DNA from: Sarcocystis neurona
Taxonomy: Eukaryota; Apicomplexa; Conoidasida; Eucoccidiorida; Sarcocystidae
Reading direction: 5' to 3'
NCBI GenBank assembly: GCA_000727475.1
Contig: KL647302.1
Location: forward strand, 809,449 to 873,448
DNA: 64,000 bases
Shown: positions 25,301-39,100 of the stretch, one piece after another
Layout: each line of letters starts with the position of its first letter
Position numbering within the stretch: the stretch's first letter is position 1
The notes under the pieces: model-generated
The model's input: the letters and a program-made list of their open reading frames with translations, nothing else
Told to the model about the DNA's origin: nothing
Databases searched by the model: none
Position numbers and translations under genes: made by a program

Positions 25301-28300
25301 CACACAAACATGCTTCGGAAGCAGTCACGCACATATACACGTGTGCACACACACACACACACAGACATACACACACAGACACAGGCATACAGACAGGTAC
25401 ACGCGGGGACACGGACAAGTACAGACAAACCGACTTAATATATACGTGGAGACGAATGTAGTCACGTTCACAGGGCTGCACAGGGAGACACATATACAAG
25501 GAACATGCCAGTGACGTCTGTCGGTCTGTGTGTAGTCGTAACAGATACGCTCGCATACACACATCGGATTGCACACTAAGACACGGACCAATACATTTAT
25601 AGGTATACACATGTAAATATACATATATATACATAGAGCTATACACACAGGTATCTATATGTATATATACGTATACATATCATAGGAAGATGTTACTAAA
25701 ATTGAGACAGCAGAGGCAGCTGAACCAAACCTTCGAAAAAACACGCTGAGTGACAGTACGTTGTCTCTCTTCGCCAGCCCGCGCAGGTCCAATCTTCAGG
25801 AGTCACCGCCACACCTTTCTGTGAATACGTCAGACGAACGGGTGCATCTATTCAAATCTATCTATCTATCTTTCTATTTATCTATATATCTATCTATCTG
25901 TCCATACATCTGTCTATCTATATATCTATCTATATATCTATCTACATCTATATATATAAGTGGCCACATCCTACATGCTCTAAAGGGTGCCTCATACACT
26001 TGTACAGTTACACATACACGTGTGTTCAGCAGTCAGAGAACGCTACAGTATCCTGCCAACAAACCTACACGTATACGCGCGCATCCTTGTTTACGCGTCA
26101 TTTATATATATATGTGGACACCGGTAAAGAGCTGCCTATACCCATCCCTCCATGCGTTTGTATGCATATGCAAAACGTGTGTATATATATATGTAGTGTG
26201 TGCACTTCCAGGCTGGTAGCCTCCTTTTGATCACTCCTGTACATCGACTGTAGAAAGAGATATGCGAGAATGACAGAGACCTTGCTAAATGCGCAGGGGA
26301 CGTGGAGTAAGATAGCATTTTCAGCAAGGGGCAGAAAAGGAGACGGTCCGGCCGTACGTAAAACTTGCTGAATTGCTAGAAGCTGGCGCACGCCTTGATC
26401 GCGTAGTCCTGGATTTTGGACCGCCGCCATATACCACACCTCTGTGAGTGTGCGGATATGCCGGAAAACTTGGTTTAGGAAGCGGCTCTCTTCGGCTGCC
26501 CACGCATGCTGTCGCTGCGGCCGCTGTTGCTGGCCGTGTAGCGTGGTCGCCACTGCGGCGAAGTCTTCCTGAACAAGAAAGCCACGCCACGCAGACGCCA
26601 ATGGAACAACATTCGTTCTGCTCATCCGGGTCGCTGGCAAACTCACCGCCGCAACAGAAAATAAGTCCATCACAGCGGAAAGCGCCCAGGGACAAGGGAC
26701 GCGCTGCTTCGACTAGCGACTGTGCGTTCTACGGCTGCGCATATAACAGTCGGCCCTTGAGATCAGCTGGAAGAAGTCGCCTCTGGGGCTGTCGAGGGGC
26801 AGGGCGTCTGCCGACATGCAGACATGTCCGTTGCGTACAATTCTGCAGTGTACGTACACTCGAGACAGACTCACACACACTCACACTGTAAGCAGAAGTC
26901 CGTCTCCTTCCTACTCTCATATATTCTTCCGTGAGGGTGACTGTTCGCCTGCTCTAAACAAAGACCCTTCTTTTAAGTTTGCACCTGTCACACTTCTGAG
27001 TGACACTCAATCCTTGACAAAGGAAGCTCTCTCTTTCCCGAGCTGAGACCGCTTATTGCCGTTCGTACTAAAGTTTCTACGGACCGTCTTTTGCGCCTTG
27101 CGCATGAACCTTGTGGAGTATACACACACCGACACACACCAGGGTTCGGCTTCTGGTCTCCGAGAGCCTGCGCCACCGCGCGCACAGCAGGATTAGCGCA
27201 GAAAGCAGGTGAATGCACCCCTTTGAGCCCTCCGCAGGGAAGGGCGCGATGTGGAAGATGTGTTCTTGCATTTTCTGGAAGAGCGGCGGAGATGGCGGGA
27301 GACGAGACAGCACGAATAAGGCGTTGCGACTCGCCGGAGAAGGCAGCAGCGCGGCAGGCAGCGCAGACGCCGACATCCCGCACGCGTCGTACGTCTGGAT
27401 ACTCGCGCACGGAGACGGGAACGACGCAATCAGCTGAAAAAGGAGCCAACACATACAACCCGACGGGGCGACCTTCCAGCAGTTGCATCACGTCAAGACA
27501 GAATGGCAAAACACGGTAGCCTGTTTAACTCCCCTGTCGAACAGTAGACTGACACGTCCGGCTTCGGTGTCGCTATACACACGGTCCACGAAAGAAGGGC
27601 TGCGCTCCACTGAAATACACACCTTCTCTGAATTTACACTTCACTGATATATACGTGTATACGTATATATATGTATGCAGACGCGTATGAAACACAGCAC
27701 TATATGTGTCTTGTGTGTGGGTCGTGATAACCCCACGACTCTCCAGCAGACTCCCGCCGCTGAAGCCAGCAACGCAGTGCACTCTCTTGTACAAGGCAAC
27801 GCACTCTCTTGTACTAGGAAAACGCGACACCAACTATCCTTGTACTCTTATTCATTTTAATTTCATCCCCTGCCTGTTGTATGCGTGTTACGTCACCACG
27901 TCCCCATACACGTTCGTGGACGTACAAGAGCCACAGAGCCTCTGCTGACCCACGCGGTTGGCCTCAATCCTTTCTCGAGGGGCGCCTGCAGCAGTCGACA
28001 GCCCACTGCAGGTATATTCATATTCACTCGGGTATCTACACGTATAGATATTTAGAAGTCCATATATAATGCATGTACGTGGCGGTTTGAGTTTTGCAGA
28101 GACGCACGCCCAGGTGCATACGCGTAGGTCGCCCCCTGCGTATATCTCGCGTCGGCAGTCAGACAGTGAGAAGCCTGGAGGAACCTGCTTGTGTGTGTGT
28201 CTTATCGAAGCCTGTGCGTAGGCGGCCGCCCACGTGTATCCCGCGGGGTCGGCGGGTAGACGAGACACTGACACGCCACCTGTGAATTCTTCAGTTGCTG

Positions 28301-28881
28301 ATGTGTGCCACCTCAGCGAAGCATGTGCTGCTGTAGCACCAACCCAGCCTCAAAGATAAGCCAGCCCGGCGATCCACCTGCTGCCCGTGTTCAGACCTCT
28401 CAGCACGCTCGGTGAAACGCCCTTGGCCCAGGGCTGCTGTGGTTCCACTTTTCGCCACAAGCTGACGTGATTGCTGGCACGCGTATGTAAAACTTGACAC
28501 ACATCTATACGTGTCCCCCTACCTTACAAATCACATATACGTACACACATGTACAAACGCATCGGCGCACGTACACACGCACACAAATCGCTGCACGAAC
28601 ATATATATATACACATATATATAGATACATACGTATACGAACGCGTCGACACACGTATACACACACACGCATACATATATATATATATATAAACAAATAC
28701 ATATACACACATACATACACACGTATACAAGTGCATCGACACACGTACCAACACATGAATCGCTACATATATCTATCTATACGTATTCATAAATATAAAT
28801 CTACGTATGCACATATACGTACATACACTTGCAAACGCATGGACACACATTCACACACATACACAGGAATCGACACACACA

Positions 28882-28922
<41 letters not shown>

Positions 28923-31900
28923 CCGGCTGTGCCGTATGTACATGTGCCTGTCCACCTTGATACACCCGCATAATGGTACCTATTTCGTGGAGCGGCCTTG
29001 TGTTCCTTGTGCGCGCCTGAACCGTCGTGCGTTGTCTGTGAACTCTACGGGGTTGCAGCTGAGGCCGAGAGCGCCTTCACACACAGCGCGAGCGCGTAGG
29101 GGTAACTGACCATCAACGCCACGAACGTTTGGGGACGGTACTGGAAAACCTCAGCAGCTTCGTTGGGGTCAGCTTCGCAGAGGGCTGTCGCTGCTCTGCA
29201 GTAAAGACGTTCGAGTGCCAACACTGCCCTTGGGAGGGCGAGCCACTCGTCTGGCTGCTGGTTGAGCAGTGCGGCACTCCGGTGGCCAAAGAGAGTCAGT
29301 TCAGACCGCTGACTGCTGCGGATTTCCCCTGCGTATTCGACTGCTGATGACGCGTTCCACGCCGTTCTGCTGCTGCTGTTGGTTTCGTCTTGGGTTCCTT
29401 CCGACGCACCAGCAGGAGCACTGCTGTTTCTGTTACGGCTGGTGCGCGCGTCCCACCGCCTCTCGTCTAGTTGCTGCTGCATTCGGCCTGCTGCGTGTTG
29501 AGGCAGACAGGCAGCTGCAGCCGCTTCCAGCGGATTCTCACATGCCAGCAGCATAGACGACGGCGGGGGCGTCGACGCAGCAGCCGCCTGCGTCGCTTCG
29601 TCGCCCTCTCCGTAGACCCGGAGCTGTGCAGCGTGACGCAGCCAGACGGACTCCGGCTCTTCCATCATTGCCCAAGGGAAGTCCACATCGGTGAGCAGTT
29701 CGTGCATGCTTTGCAAGGACGCCAGCGTGTCACCAAACAAATTCCAGGCCCCAATGAGGCCTTCGAGCAGATGCTTCCACTGTCCCTGCAAACCCGGATG
29801 CGTGCACAGCAGCGGCGGTGCCCCCGCGAGGTGCTGCGTCCACAGCAACGCGTAGTCCTTCAGCGGGTCGACAGCTTTCCCGCTCAGACCGCCACGCTCC
29901 ACACCCTCGTCGTCCTTCTTCGGCGCCACCTCCTCGACTCCCTGCTGCTGCTGCGTTCGCTCTTGCTGCAGCCGCTGCCGCTGGTGTTGCTGTTCTTCCT
30001 GCTGCTGCAGACTCTTCAGGTGGTGGAACAGTCGCAAGAGTTGGACTTGCCGGATGCGCGTGCTGCACGCGAGACTCGCCAAGTCGTGGACCCGCAGTCT
30101 TCCCATGTGCGCGTACACGTCATCGCAAGTCTTCTGCATTACCGGAGCCCAGGGTAACGCCTGGGGTCGGCACACAGCGCATGCACACGCATCGGTCACC
30201 TATGCGAGAGCAACTGCTACACGCGCCGCGAAGACGCTGAATACGGTGCCTCACACGCTGCACGGCAAACATTTAGGTACGTCGGCGCAGTGACCCCTTG
30301 GTCTTCTTCTCTCTCGATACATCCGTGTGTGTATGTACACATGCAGAAATACAACACAGGGACACACAGACAGAGACAGACAGCTGCAGATACGTCTATG
30401 TAGCTCACGTGTGCAGGAATTACGTCTGCAAATGCTACGAACACCGCACCAAAAAGTGGACCCTCGTCTTTGGGCAGACGGGAAGAAAACGACATGTGGT
30501 TGCTTGCTGAATTTCTATGATCGTAGGACAACACACGCGCGCCTCACACCCACGTTTCTCACGCAGCAACGCACGTACACCAGTCTCTCATGAAGCAGCT
30601 CCCGTACACCGGCCTCACGCGGCAGCGCATGTCGCTGACCGCCGCCAACAAGTGGACACGTCCACTTTCTGTGGACCCCCCCACTCTGCGCATGTACTGC
30701 CCAGAGAGTGCGGCGAATGTTCGATCTTCTCTGCGGCTCCGCTGTCGCGGTAACTGAAGCCCTGCCACTGGCCCCTGACGCGGGACGCACGAAAACGACG
30801 GCGCCTGCTCAAACAGCTGGGTCAGTTCTATCACTTGAGCGTCGTACTCTCTTCCTGAGTTGTTGGCTCTCGAATGTGACAGGCAGACTCACGCGTGTCT
30901 ACTTCCCAAATTTCTCAAAGGTGACTTGCTGCGACTCTTACCCATCTCTTCGCAGACGCACAAACACGTGTGCTGCTCTGCGGAACCTCCACGGGTGTCT
31001 CTCTGTTTTGGATAACCCTGCCACCGGGGCACCTGCACCTGATAACACTGGAGCGTACCAAGCACCTGTTCTACGTAGCTGCAGGTCTACAAGTCGCCAC
31101 TGATTTCCCACACGGAGCCACGTCTTGTAAAGCACCTTCGAGTTCTCTACGAGTTCTCTTATCCTACGCGGTAGCGCTCCTACGCGCAGCTTCTGCTCTC
31201 CCCCCTGGTTCGTGTGTAGCTGACTGCACGCGGACTTTGCTGCTTTTGTCGCAGGAAGAAGTGTCTGTCTGCCTCACGCTTTGTACGCCAGACGCTTCGA
31301 GAAGGCAACTCGAACACTTCGTTGATCTGTGTGCAATCCACACGCGCCCAAGAGATGCGGTCACCGTTCGTTTTTAGACGAATATGTGTGCAGCCTTCCG
31401 CCCCAGCAGAGCACTGGGGCATGTTCTCCGATTTCTTCTCCAGTGCAGCGCTGCACTTACGTGGAAAAAGAACTGCAGCTTTGCCTGTGAGGGCACGTTC
31501 GGCGACAGCTGCATTCTACACCAGAGCTCATGCCAGCAAGACAGCAGCGCCCGTGATGCATGCGCGTAAGCTTCTGCTGCCAGTGGTTCGTCTAGCGTTC
31601 GAGGCGGTCTCAACATCACCGAAGATTCTCTTGGACTGCCTTCTGCCTCACTTCGCGCAGCACCAGTGCCGGACGCAGCGGCGTCGACAGCAACAAAAGG
31701 AGACGCTGGTCCCCGTTGGAGTGTATCAGCAGGCCGTGCTGCTGCCTCCGCAGGCGTCGAACGTCTTGCGGCTGTTGTTGCTGTTGCTGCTGCGGCTGGT
31801 TCCGGCGTCGCCGTCGCCCCTGCCCTCTCTTGCGCACCTGCCGAGTCTGCAGGACCCGTCTTTGCTGCCAACGGGGCCGCGACTGATGGCGTTGCGGGCG

Positions 31901-33111
31901 CTGCTGCTGGTCCTCCTCGTACACCCGTGTGAGTGCTGCCTGCTGCGCGAGGCGCAGCTGCGAGGGCGATGGCGGCCTGCAAGCCTCGAGGCAGTCGCAG
32001 CTGGTCGTACATAACTAGTGCGCTACCACGCAGCGTCGGAATGAGCGTGGCTAGCCATGAGAAGGAGTCTCTGAAATTCGACGAGGACGGGAGAGGAAAG
32101 GGAGAAGAGGCAGAAGAGAAAAACGAGACGCGCGAGGAGCAGACGTCGCCGTGCCCGTCGAGCGGAAGTGCATGCAGCTCCCGCTGAAACAGAGCGAGGA
32201 ACGCGTATGGGAGATTCATTTGCCCGAGCCTGGACAGAGGAAGACAGGCAAGGCAGGAAACGAAGAAGCATCAAGACAAAAAACAAGAAGCAGCGCAACG
32301 GGGATGGATTCGACAAGGACACCTGAAAAACCACGCATGTCCACCAGTAATGTAGCAAATATTCTGGATTCTTTGTGGGAACGCGCTAAATTCGACACGG
32401 AGAAACGGTGGCATGACGCACGTACGGACAGAGGAGCATCAAAAATTACAGGTGGGACCGCGGACACACATGCTTACGCGAAACCTAGGGAAACCTAGAC
32501 GACAGTATTCACGTGTGGCCGCGCAGGAAGCAGGACTCTCTGAAGAAGAAATGATGCAAGGTCTGCTGTGGCCTGCCGGCAGCTTCAGCGACGCAGTCTG
32601 CACCAAGCGAGCCGACACAGGAGCCGCAGCAGCAGCAAAACGCCTTTTACTGGACACGTACGTGGCTCTTGCAGACATCAAGTCACCCACGACAGTCTAG
32701 TCTGGTCGGCGACGGGTCCTACATATGCGTATTGTACACAGAGAGGAAGGCATGTTTGCAGGACCTCTTGTTTCGACAAGCAAAGTTACCAAAACCTGCT
32801 GGTGGGCCATAGATAAAAAGAGTGCTGCGCGGAAGGAACACAGGTCTGCGCAAAACCCAAGTGAGGTGTACATACACCAGAGGTACACGTTGGACCCTGA
32901 AAAAAGAAGAAAAGAACCGGCGGTCCTAGACAGCGGACAGCGCAAACGTCGTCGTCCAGACGCAGGGCTTCTACTAGAAGCCCAGACATATACGCAGCGT
33001 CTTCTAAGTTAGGTGATGAAAACACGTATATATATATACACACATGTATCTACGCATGCACAAGAGTGCAGAGAGCCCGGAGGCCCGTTCACGGCGTCTG
33101 AGGACGAACAC

Positions 33112-33145
<34 letters not shown>

Positions 33146-36100
33146 ACGTGTACGTACCCAAAGAAACGTAGAGAGCCTGCAGAACGTCATGTTCCAAGAG
33201 CCTTTCAGTTGTGTGCATGCATATTCCTGTAGCAGTTGATGAAGAAGTAGAGGTAGGTATGGCAGGAATAAGGGCGCCCTACAGCAGCTACGAATTTATA
33301 AAACGTCAACGGCTACGAAGAAGAAAGCAGGAAGTGCCACAGACGTAACAACATCTGCCTCTATACGACCAGGTACGCACCAGCCCGCAAATGCATTTCT
33401 CTCCATTCCGGCGAACAGCTAATGACGGCTGCCTGAAGGCCGAAGCACGCGTGCAGCAAGGGACTTACGCTTGAAGAAGAAATCTTCGTTGAGGCGCATG
33501 TAACTGCCACCAAAGGTCAGGCGACGCGGCTTCTGCAGCAGCCGGTGAAACGGGCGACGGCGACGAAGAAGAGCACGAAGAAGGCGGAAAAGAAGAAGAG
33601 GGAGGGAGAGGAGAAGAAGCAGGTGTATGCTCAGCTGCTGAGAGAGAGCCTGGGCTTCTGTCTTCCCCCCCCGCTACTGTCACGCCACTGCGACAGCGCT
33701 TCCGGAGGGCCGACGCCGACGGAGGGCTAGCAGCAGCAGGAAGAGCAGCAACGGCTGAACGCAACTCCGGCGTGACTCCGAAGAAGTGCGGAAACGTAGG
33801 CAGTGCCGACCGCATGAATGCAACAAAACGAGGGAATTGCGCCAGCGGAACCCCATGCGCGTGCTGCAAGCAGCCAAGAACCGTCCACATCAAGTGCGAA
33901 AAGGACGCACGCCAAGAGACACAGACAAAGAAATGCGCGCGCGAGGCGATGCATGCAGCGAGAAGCAACCGCCGGCAAAGCCACCTTGGAACGGCGAAGA
34001 ACAATTAAACCGGCAGGACCCTGTACCCGCCCTGTGGCGCAGCCATGACGGGCCGCATCCGCACACGATCTACGACTGGGGAAAGGGGAGAAAACGAGGC
34101 GTGACCAGGCAGATGACTATATGCACAGGGTCCAGAAAAGAGAAGCCGCCGGAGAGGCGCACAAAAATAGAAGTTCTCGTTATGACGGAACGACAAGCGA
34201 GACGGCGGCACCTATGCCACGCAAGAGAGAAAGGCACGCCACGGAGAGGGACGCTGCAAAAACGAGGCAGCCAACGCACGGACGAGAAGTCCTGCTCACT
34301 GTCTCGGGGAAGCCCGCGTCCAAGCAGCGAGAACTGTCTGCAGTATCCCAGCAGGAGAGGCGCGTGAAAAGCTATACGGGCACCAGGGGGAATTTATGTA
34401 GAACCACCAGGAAAACAAGTCAGGCAGGGACCTTCATTTCTCGAGAACCCCTCCCACCGCGAAGAAAAGTGCAAATCTCGTCATCGTCAACGAACCCAAC
34501 AGAAGGATGAGGTATACACGTCGTCCAAGACAGTGTTGCCGCACATTATCGGCAGACAAGACAGCCGTGAAGGGTGGACGCCACTCCTGCAAAGAACGGC
34601 AAAGAGCCGCGCGTTCGGACGGCCCAGATGCCTGTGAGGACGACGGCCAGCCGAGTTGCCAAGGAAACCGCCCTCGGAAAGACAAGCGCCAACAGAACGA
34701 AGCCAGAGAGAAGGGCGCAGGCAGAAAGGCTTTCTTATCCCTCTCCGCCCTCCCTTCGAGAGGATGCGGAGGCATACAGACAGGCCAGGACAAATCGGTC
34801 GTCAGCTCTCCATACAGATACGTACTGACGCTCGGCATCGCAGACTAGCCGCTGCCACAGCGATTGTCCACGTGTATGGGTAGGTGACGGACACATGCAG
34901 AGAAGGAAGCAAAAGAGAAGAACAGCAGAGGACGCGCGAAACAGGAAATAGAAATATACCAACAGGTGGAAGAGATGAGTTGAACCATATACGTCGTCAC
35001 GGTCGCTTGAAGCGCACATGCTCCGAGACGCGGGGGGCTCTACGGTAAAACGCATCACACCCTCTAACCACCTCAGCTGGCAGCCAGAGAAAGGACAGGA
35101 TCCCCCGCCTTAACCATACGAAAATGTAGGTTTGTATGCGCCTGGCTATATATATATGCGAGATCAAAGGAGAGAAGAGCAGAACCGTGGGCACGCGACG
35201 AGCGACAGAGAGGCCCGGAGAGTAAGTGGCAGGTACCCACCCCCCACACAGGTGGAGACAAGCACGTACACACATGAACAACGAGAAATGTGTCACAAGG
35301 TATAAGCAGCAGAACCTGGAAACAAGTACGTAGATACATGTAGACATACACATGTATATACGTATATACGTTCACAGACATACGTCACTGCAAACATGCA
35401 TGCGAAGACATGCGTTACATACGTATATATGGTAGATATGTGTGGAGGGGTGTCCCTCCAATAATAGTAGTATGTGCGCCTGTATTTTCATAAGGCACAT
35501 GTAAATATGTATCTACACAGATACATATATATATACGCGGAGTCTGCACGCACGCAAGAAGTAGCAGTGATTCGCCTACCAGTTGCTGAAGGCGAACGAA
35601 AAACTCGAACCAGATGCGCGCAGACGGCTGGAAAGTTCCCATTGCATTTTGCTGCTGCTTGTGCTGCCCGTCGCCCGCAAATGCTGCAGTTTCCGTCCAC
35701 TCTCTCGCAGCAGCCGGCAGCGCGGCATCAGCAGCTCCCTTCGACGCAGCACGCAGTGAGGCGGGCAGCCACTCCAGCAGCCGCAGCACTCTGGCACGTG
35801 GCAGTGGACCCACCAGCGCATACCGCATCTGCTGCTGCGCGGCTCTCTCCGCCTTTTCGCTTTCTTCGAGCAGCCGCCGACGGCTAGCTGTCGTTGGAAA
35901 CGTTTTGCCGCCAGCAGCAGAAATTCCACCCAGCTCCGGCGCAGCAACGGGCGTGGCAGCGCCACGAGCTCCCGTGGTGGCCACAGCAGAAGCTTCCGTA
36001 CGGGCAGCAGAAGCTGCAGATGATTCTCCATCAGCACCACCAGCAGGAGGACGTGAAGCAGCGGCTTCGGAAGGATCTGCACACGGTATCGCGCCCGTCG

Positions 36101-39100
36101 AACATGTAGCACCGCTGTTAGCCGGAGCTTCCCCGAGTGGACGAGAGGGAGCAGCAACCTCATCCCTGGCAGAGGCTGCAGCCACTTTCGCATCAGCGGA
36201 GTTTTCTCCAGCGGCAGCAGCGCTGGTAGCTGTGACTCTACAGGGAAGTGAAGCGTCTTCACCACCAGCCCTCTGATCATCCCTTTTTGACGGAGTTCCA
36301 CGCGCATTTGCTTTCAGGTCTGCGGCGGCGGGGGACGGAGCAGTAACGGGACAAGCCGCGGGAGGAGCAGAAGAAGAAGCAACAGGGACGGTAGGGGCAG
36401 GCGCACCGGCTGCAGATGCACGGACACGAGACGAACTGACAGCAGACACAGCGACCGCGGCAGCAGCAGCGGCAGCAGGATCCGCACCGAAGGACGGCGG
36501 CGCAACGGGAGAGGAAGGACTAGCAGCCGCTGACGAAGACGCTGTCGCTGCGTCAGCCCCAGCAAGAAATAAGTCGGCGTAGACAGCAAGCAGCAAGTTC
36601 GCTCGCGCAACTTTCATCAAGCGCTTCCGCTTCTCCAGTTGCTCCTGCGCTGCATTAAGTGCGTGCGGACGTGCGGGATGCTGCTGCACGTGCGCACGCA
36701 ACGCGTAAGCGTTGGACCACTGCTGCTCACGCTGTTGCTGCAAATGCTGCTGGTGGAGGAGGATCTGCTGCTGCTGCTCGGCAGAGAAGTCCTGCTGTTG
36801 CTGCAGCAGGCGCAACTGTTGTTGTTGCTGTCTACGCAGCTGCTGCTGCTCTCGGAGCACCCCGTTCTCTATGGCGCTCAAAGGCAAGTCCTGGTCAATA
36901 ACGTGCAGCGCGCCCAGCGCGAGCGCTTCACAGAACCTCAGAACTCCCCAAGCGCCATCAGACGCAGCAGCGGAGACGGGTCTGCTACTGTTCGTGGCAC
37001 CCGCCGGTGGTGACGATGCAGCAGCAACAGCAGCAGACCGCGCAACAAGTGGCTTCTTTGTCGGTGAAACCCCCCCTGCGCGAACTCCTGATGCAACAGG
37101 TTGAACCCTTTGCGCCTGCTGATGCGCTCGCTGCTGACTACTGATTATGTGCTGCTGCTCCTGGTGCAGCGGCTGTTGTTGGAGTCGCCCCTGCTGATGT
37201 TCTTGCTGCACCACCCGGTACTTTTGTTGCTCCTCTCTGTGTTTCTGATGCTGCGTTGGCTGCTGCTGGTGCTGTAGTTGTCGCTGCCGTTGGTGGAGCG
37301 TCACGGCCGGCGCCTTCACGACGCTGCCAGATGATGTGGGAGAAACACATGCAGCAGCACTTGAAAGACCAGGTTCGTTATCATCTGCTTCCCCAGTCGC
37401 TGCCCTGTACGCCGGCCCCTGGTGCTCGAGATGCCACTGGCGATGCTGCTGCCACTGCCGCAGCCGATCTTCCAGAGCGGCCGTAGCAGTCTGGTGTGCT
37501 GCTGCAGCACCACCCCGTTGCACTGCACCCCCCCCCCTTCGTCTCTGGACTACGTTGGCAGCAGCGTGGACTACGTCGGCAGCAGCACTGTGCCGTCCTG
37601 CCGTAGCAGCTGCAATATCTTGCTGCAGCTGATAATACGAAGAGGGAGGCTTCACCAGCTGACCGCGCTGCTGCTCAGCGAGCCTTCGACCCGGCGGCAG
37701 CGGTGGAGCACGAGAGCCAGCCAGGAAGGAAGGCGGCCGCCCCGGATATGGCGGCTGGTTCACAGTTACGCCGTATGCAGACAACTGTTGTTGTTGTGCA
37801 GACTGCTTCTGCTGCTGCAGAGGCAGGTGCTGCTGCTGCAGAGGCAGGTGCTGCTGCTGCAGAGGCAGGTGCTGCTGCTGCAGAGGCAAGTGCTGCTGCT
37901 GCTGCTGGAAGTGCCGCTGAAGTAAAGGAGGTGGGTGCCCGTGCCGCTGCAGCGGCCGCTGCTGCTGCCTTGGCTCATGTGAAATAGCGCTGCCCAGCTG
38001 ATGCAGAATGGAAGCAGCGTGTGAGAGAAGTCGCTGTTGCAAGCAGATCGCGCCGAACAGCCGCAAGGGAGTTGATAGCGCGACCGCCCAGAACTCAGCC
38101 TGCAAGGCCACACACCACGCAAAGCAAACGGCGGCATCAAGTGGACTAGGGCTGGAGCAGCAGCAGCAAACGACGTGCAGTGTGTGGCAGTGGTGCACAG
38201 GGCGGGTAGAAGTAACGTGCATGTTGCGAACAGGAAACGAACCAACTGGGCGAAGACGGGAAGAGGTAGACAACTGCAGAGAGCCGGCAAAGTCGGCTCC
38301 TTCCATAACACATTTCTCCATTCTGCGACACCGGGAACAGCAGCCGCAGGAGAAAGTGCTGCACATCGCCCGCGTATCAAGGCCCTGCCGCGGGGCCGCG
38401 CTACCTCGAAGTACGAGAGCACTTAGACGTAGGTTCTCACGCGAGCGTACGTGTGTGTGTGCAGACGCAGAGGAGAAAGCTACTGAGCCGCGCCCCTGCC
38501 GCCCGAGGCGGCAGCCCACGCTACGTTGTGTCCGGCTTAGTGAAGAGTTCAACAGGCGACCCCTTAACGCGTGTAGTCCGTATACGCACCTACTAAAGGA
38601 AGGCAAGTCATAATTGAGTCTGCGCATGCATGCAAACACTTCCCATGCTGATGGTCACCATCACCGTTCAAAGCTATGCAAATCAAACAAGAACTGATGT
38701 GCGCCGCGCACACGTGGGTATCCAAGAAAAGACGCGACGGCCTCCCCGTGCGGGTCACCGGACAGATGTTCCGCTGCTTCAGCGACGTGGACGCCAGGGA
38801 TTGAACCTGTGCGACGACGCGCTAGTTCGACCGCGCCAGGATTTAGTCCCTCTAGACCCATATGTAGAAGAAACGTCCAGTGCCGTGTGTGCCAATTCAG
38901 TGACAGGGTGTGCCCACATATACGCACACACATATGACTGAATAAAATTTCCGTGTCTCTCCCTCTCTTTGTCGCCATCGTTTATACATACAGGTATGTC
39001 CACGTATATCTGCCTACCTAGGTCTCTACGTAGACAGAGACAGATAGATTTTCCCCGTCTCTCTCTTTCTCATGTGCACAGAAGGAAAACAAGCGCAGAC

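Noticed and set aside
33786..34367. 193-codon plus ORF rich in Arg/Lys
   Set aside because: It is antisense to minus exons with good acceptors and donors and has the low-diversity basic composition typical of a shadow frame.
38780..38850. tRNA-like sequence on minus: a perfect GCGC/GCGC D-stem and a B-box-like GGTTCAATCCC
   Set aside because: No anticodon arm fits and the acceptor ends do not pair. The same bases form a protein-like minus reading frame, so it is probably coincidence; a tRNA-derived SINE remnant cannot be fully excluded.
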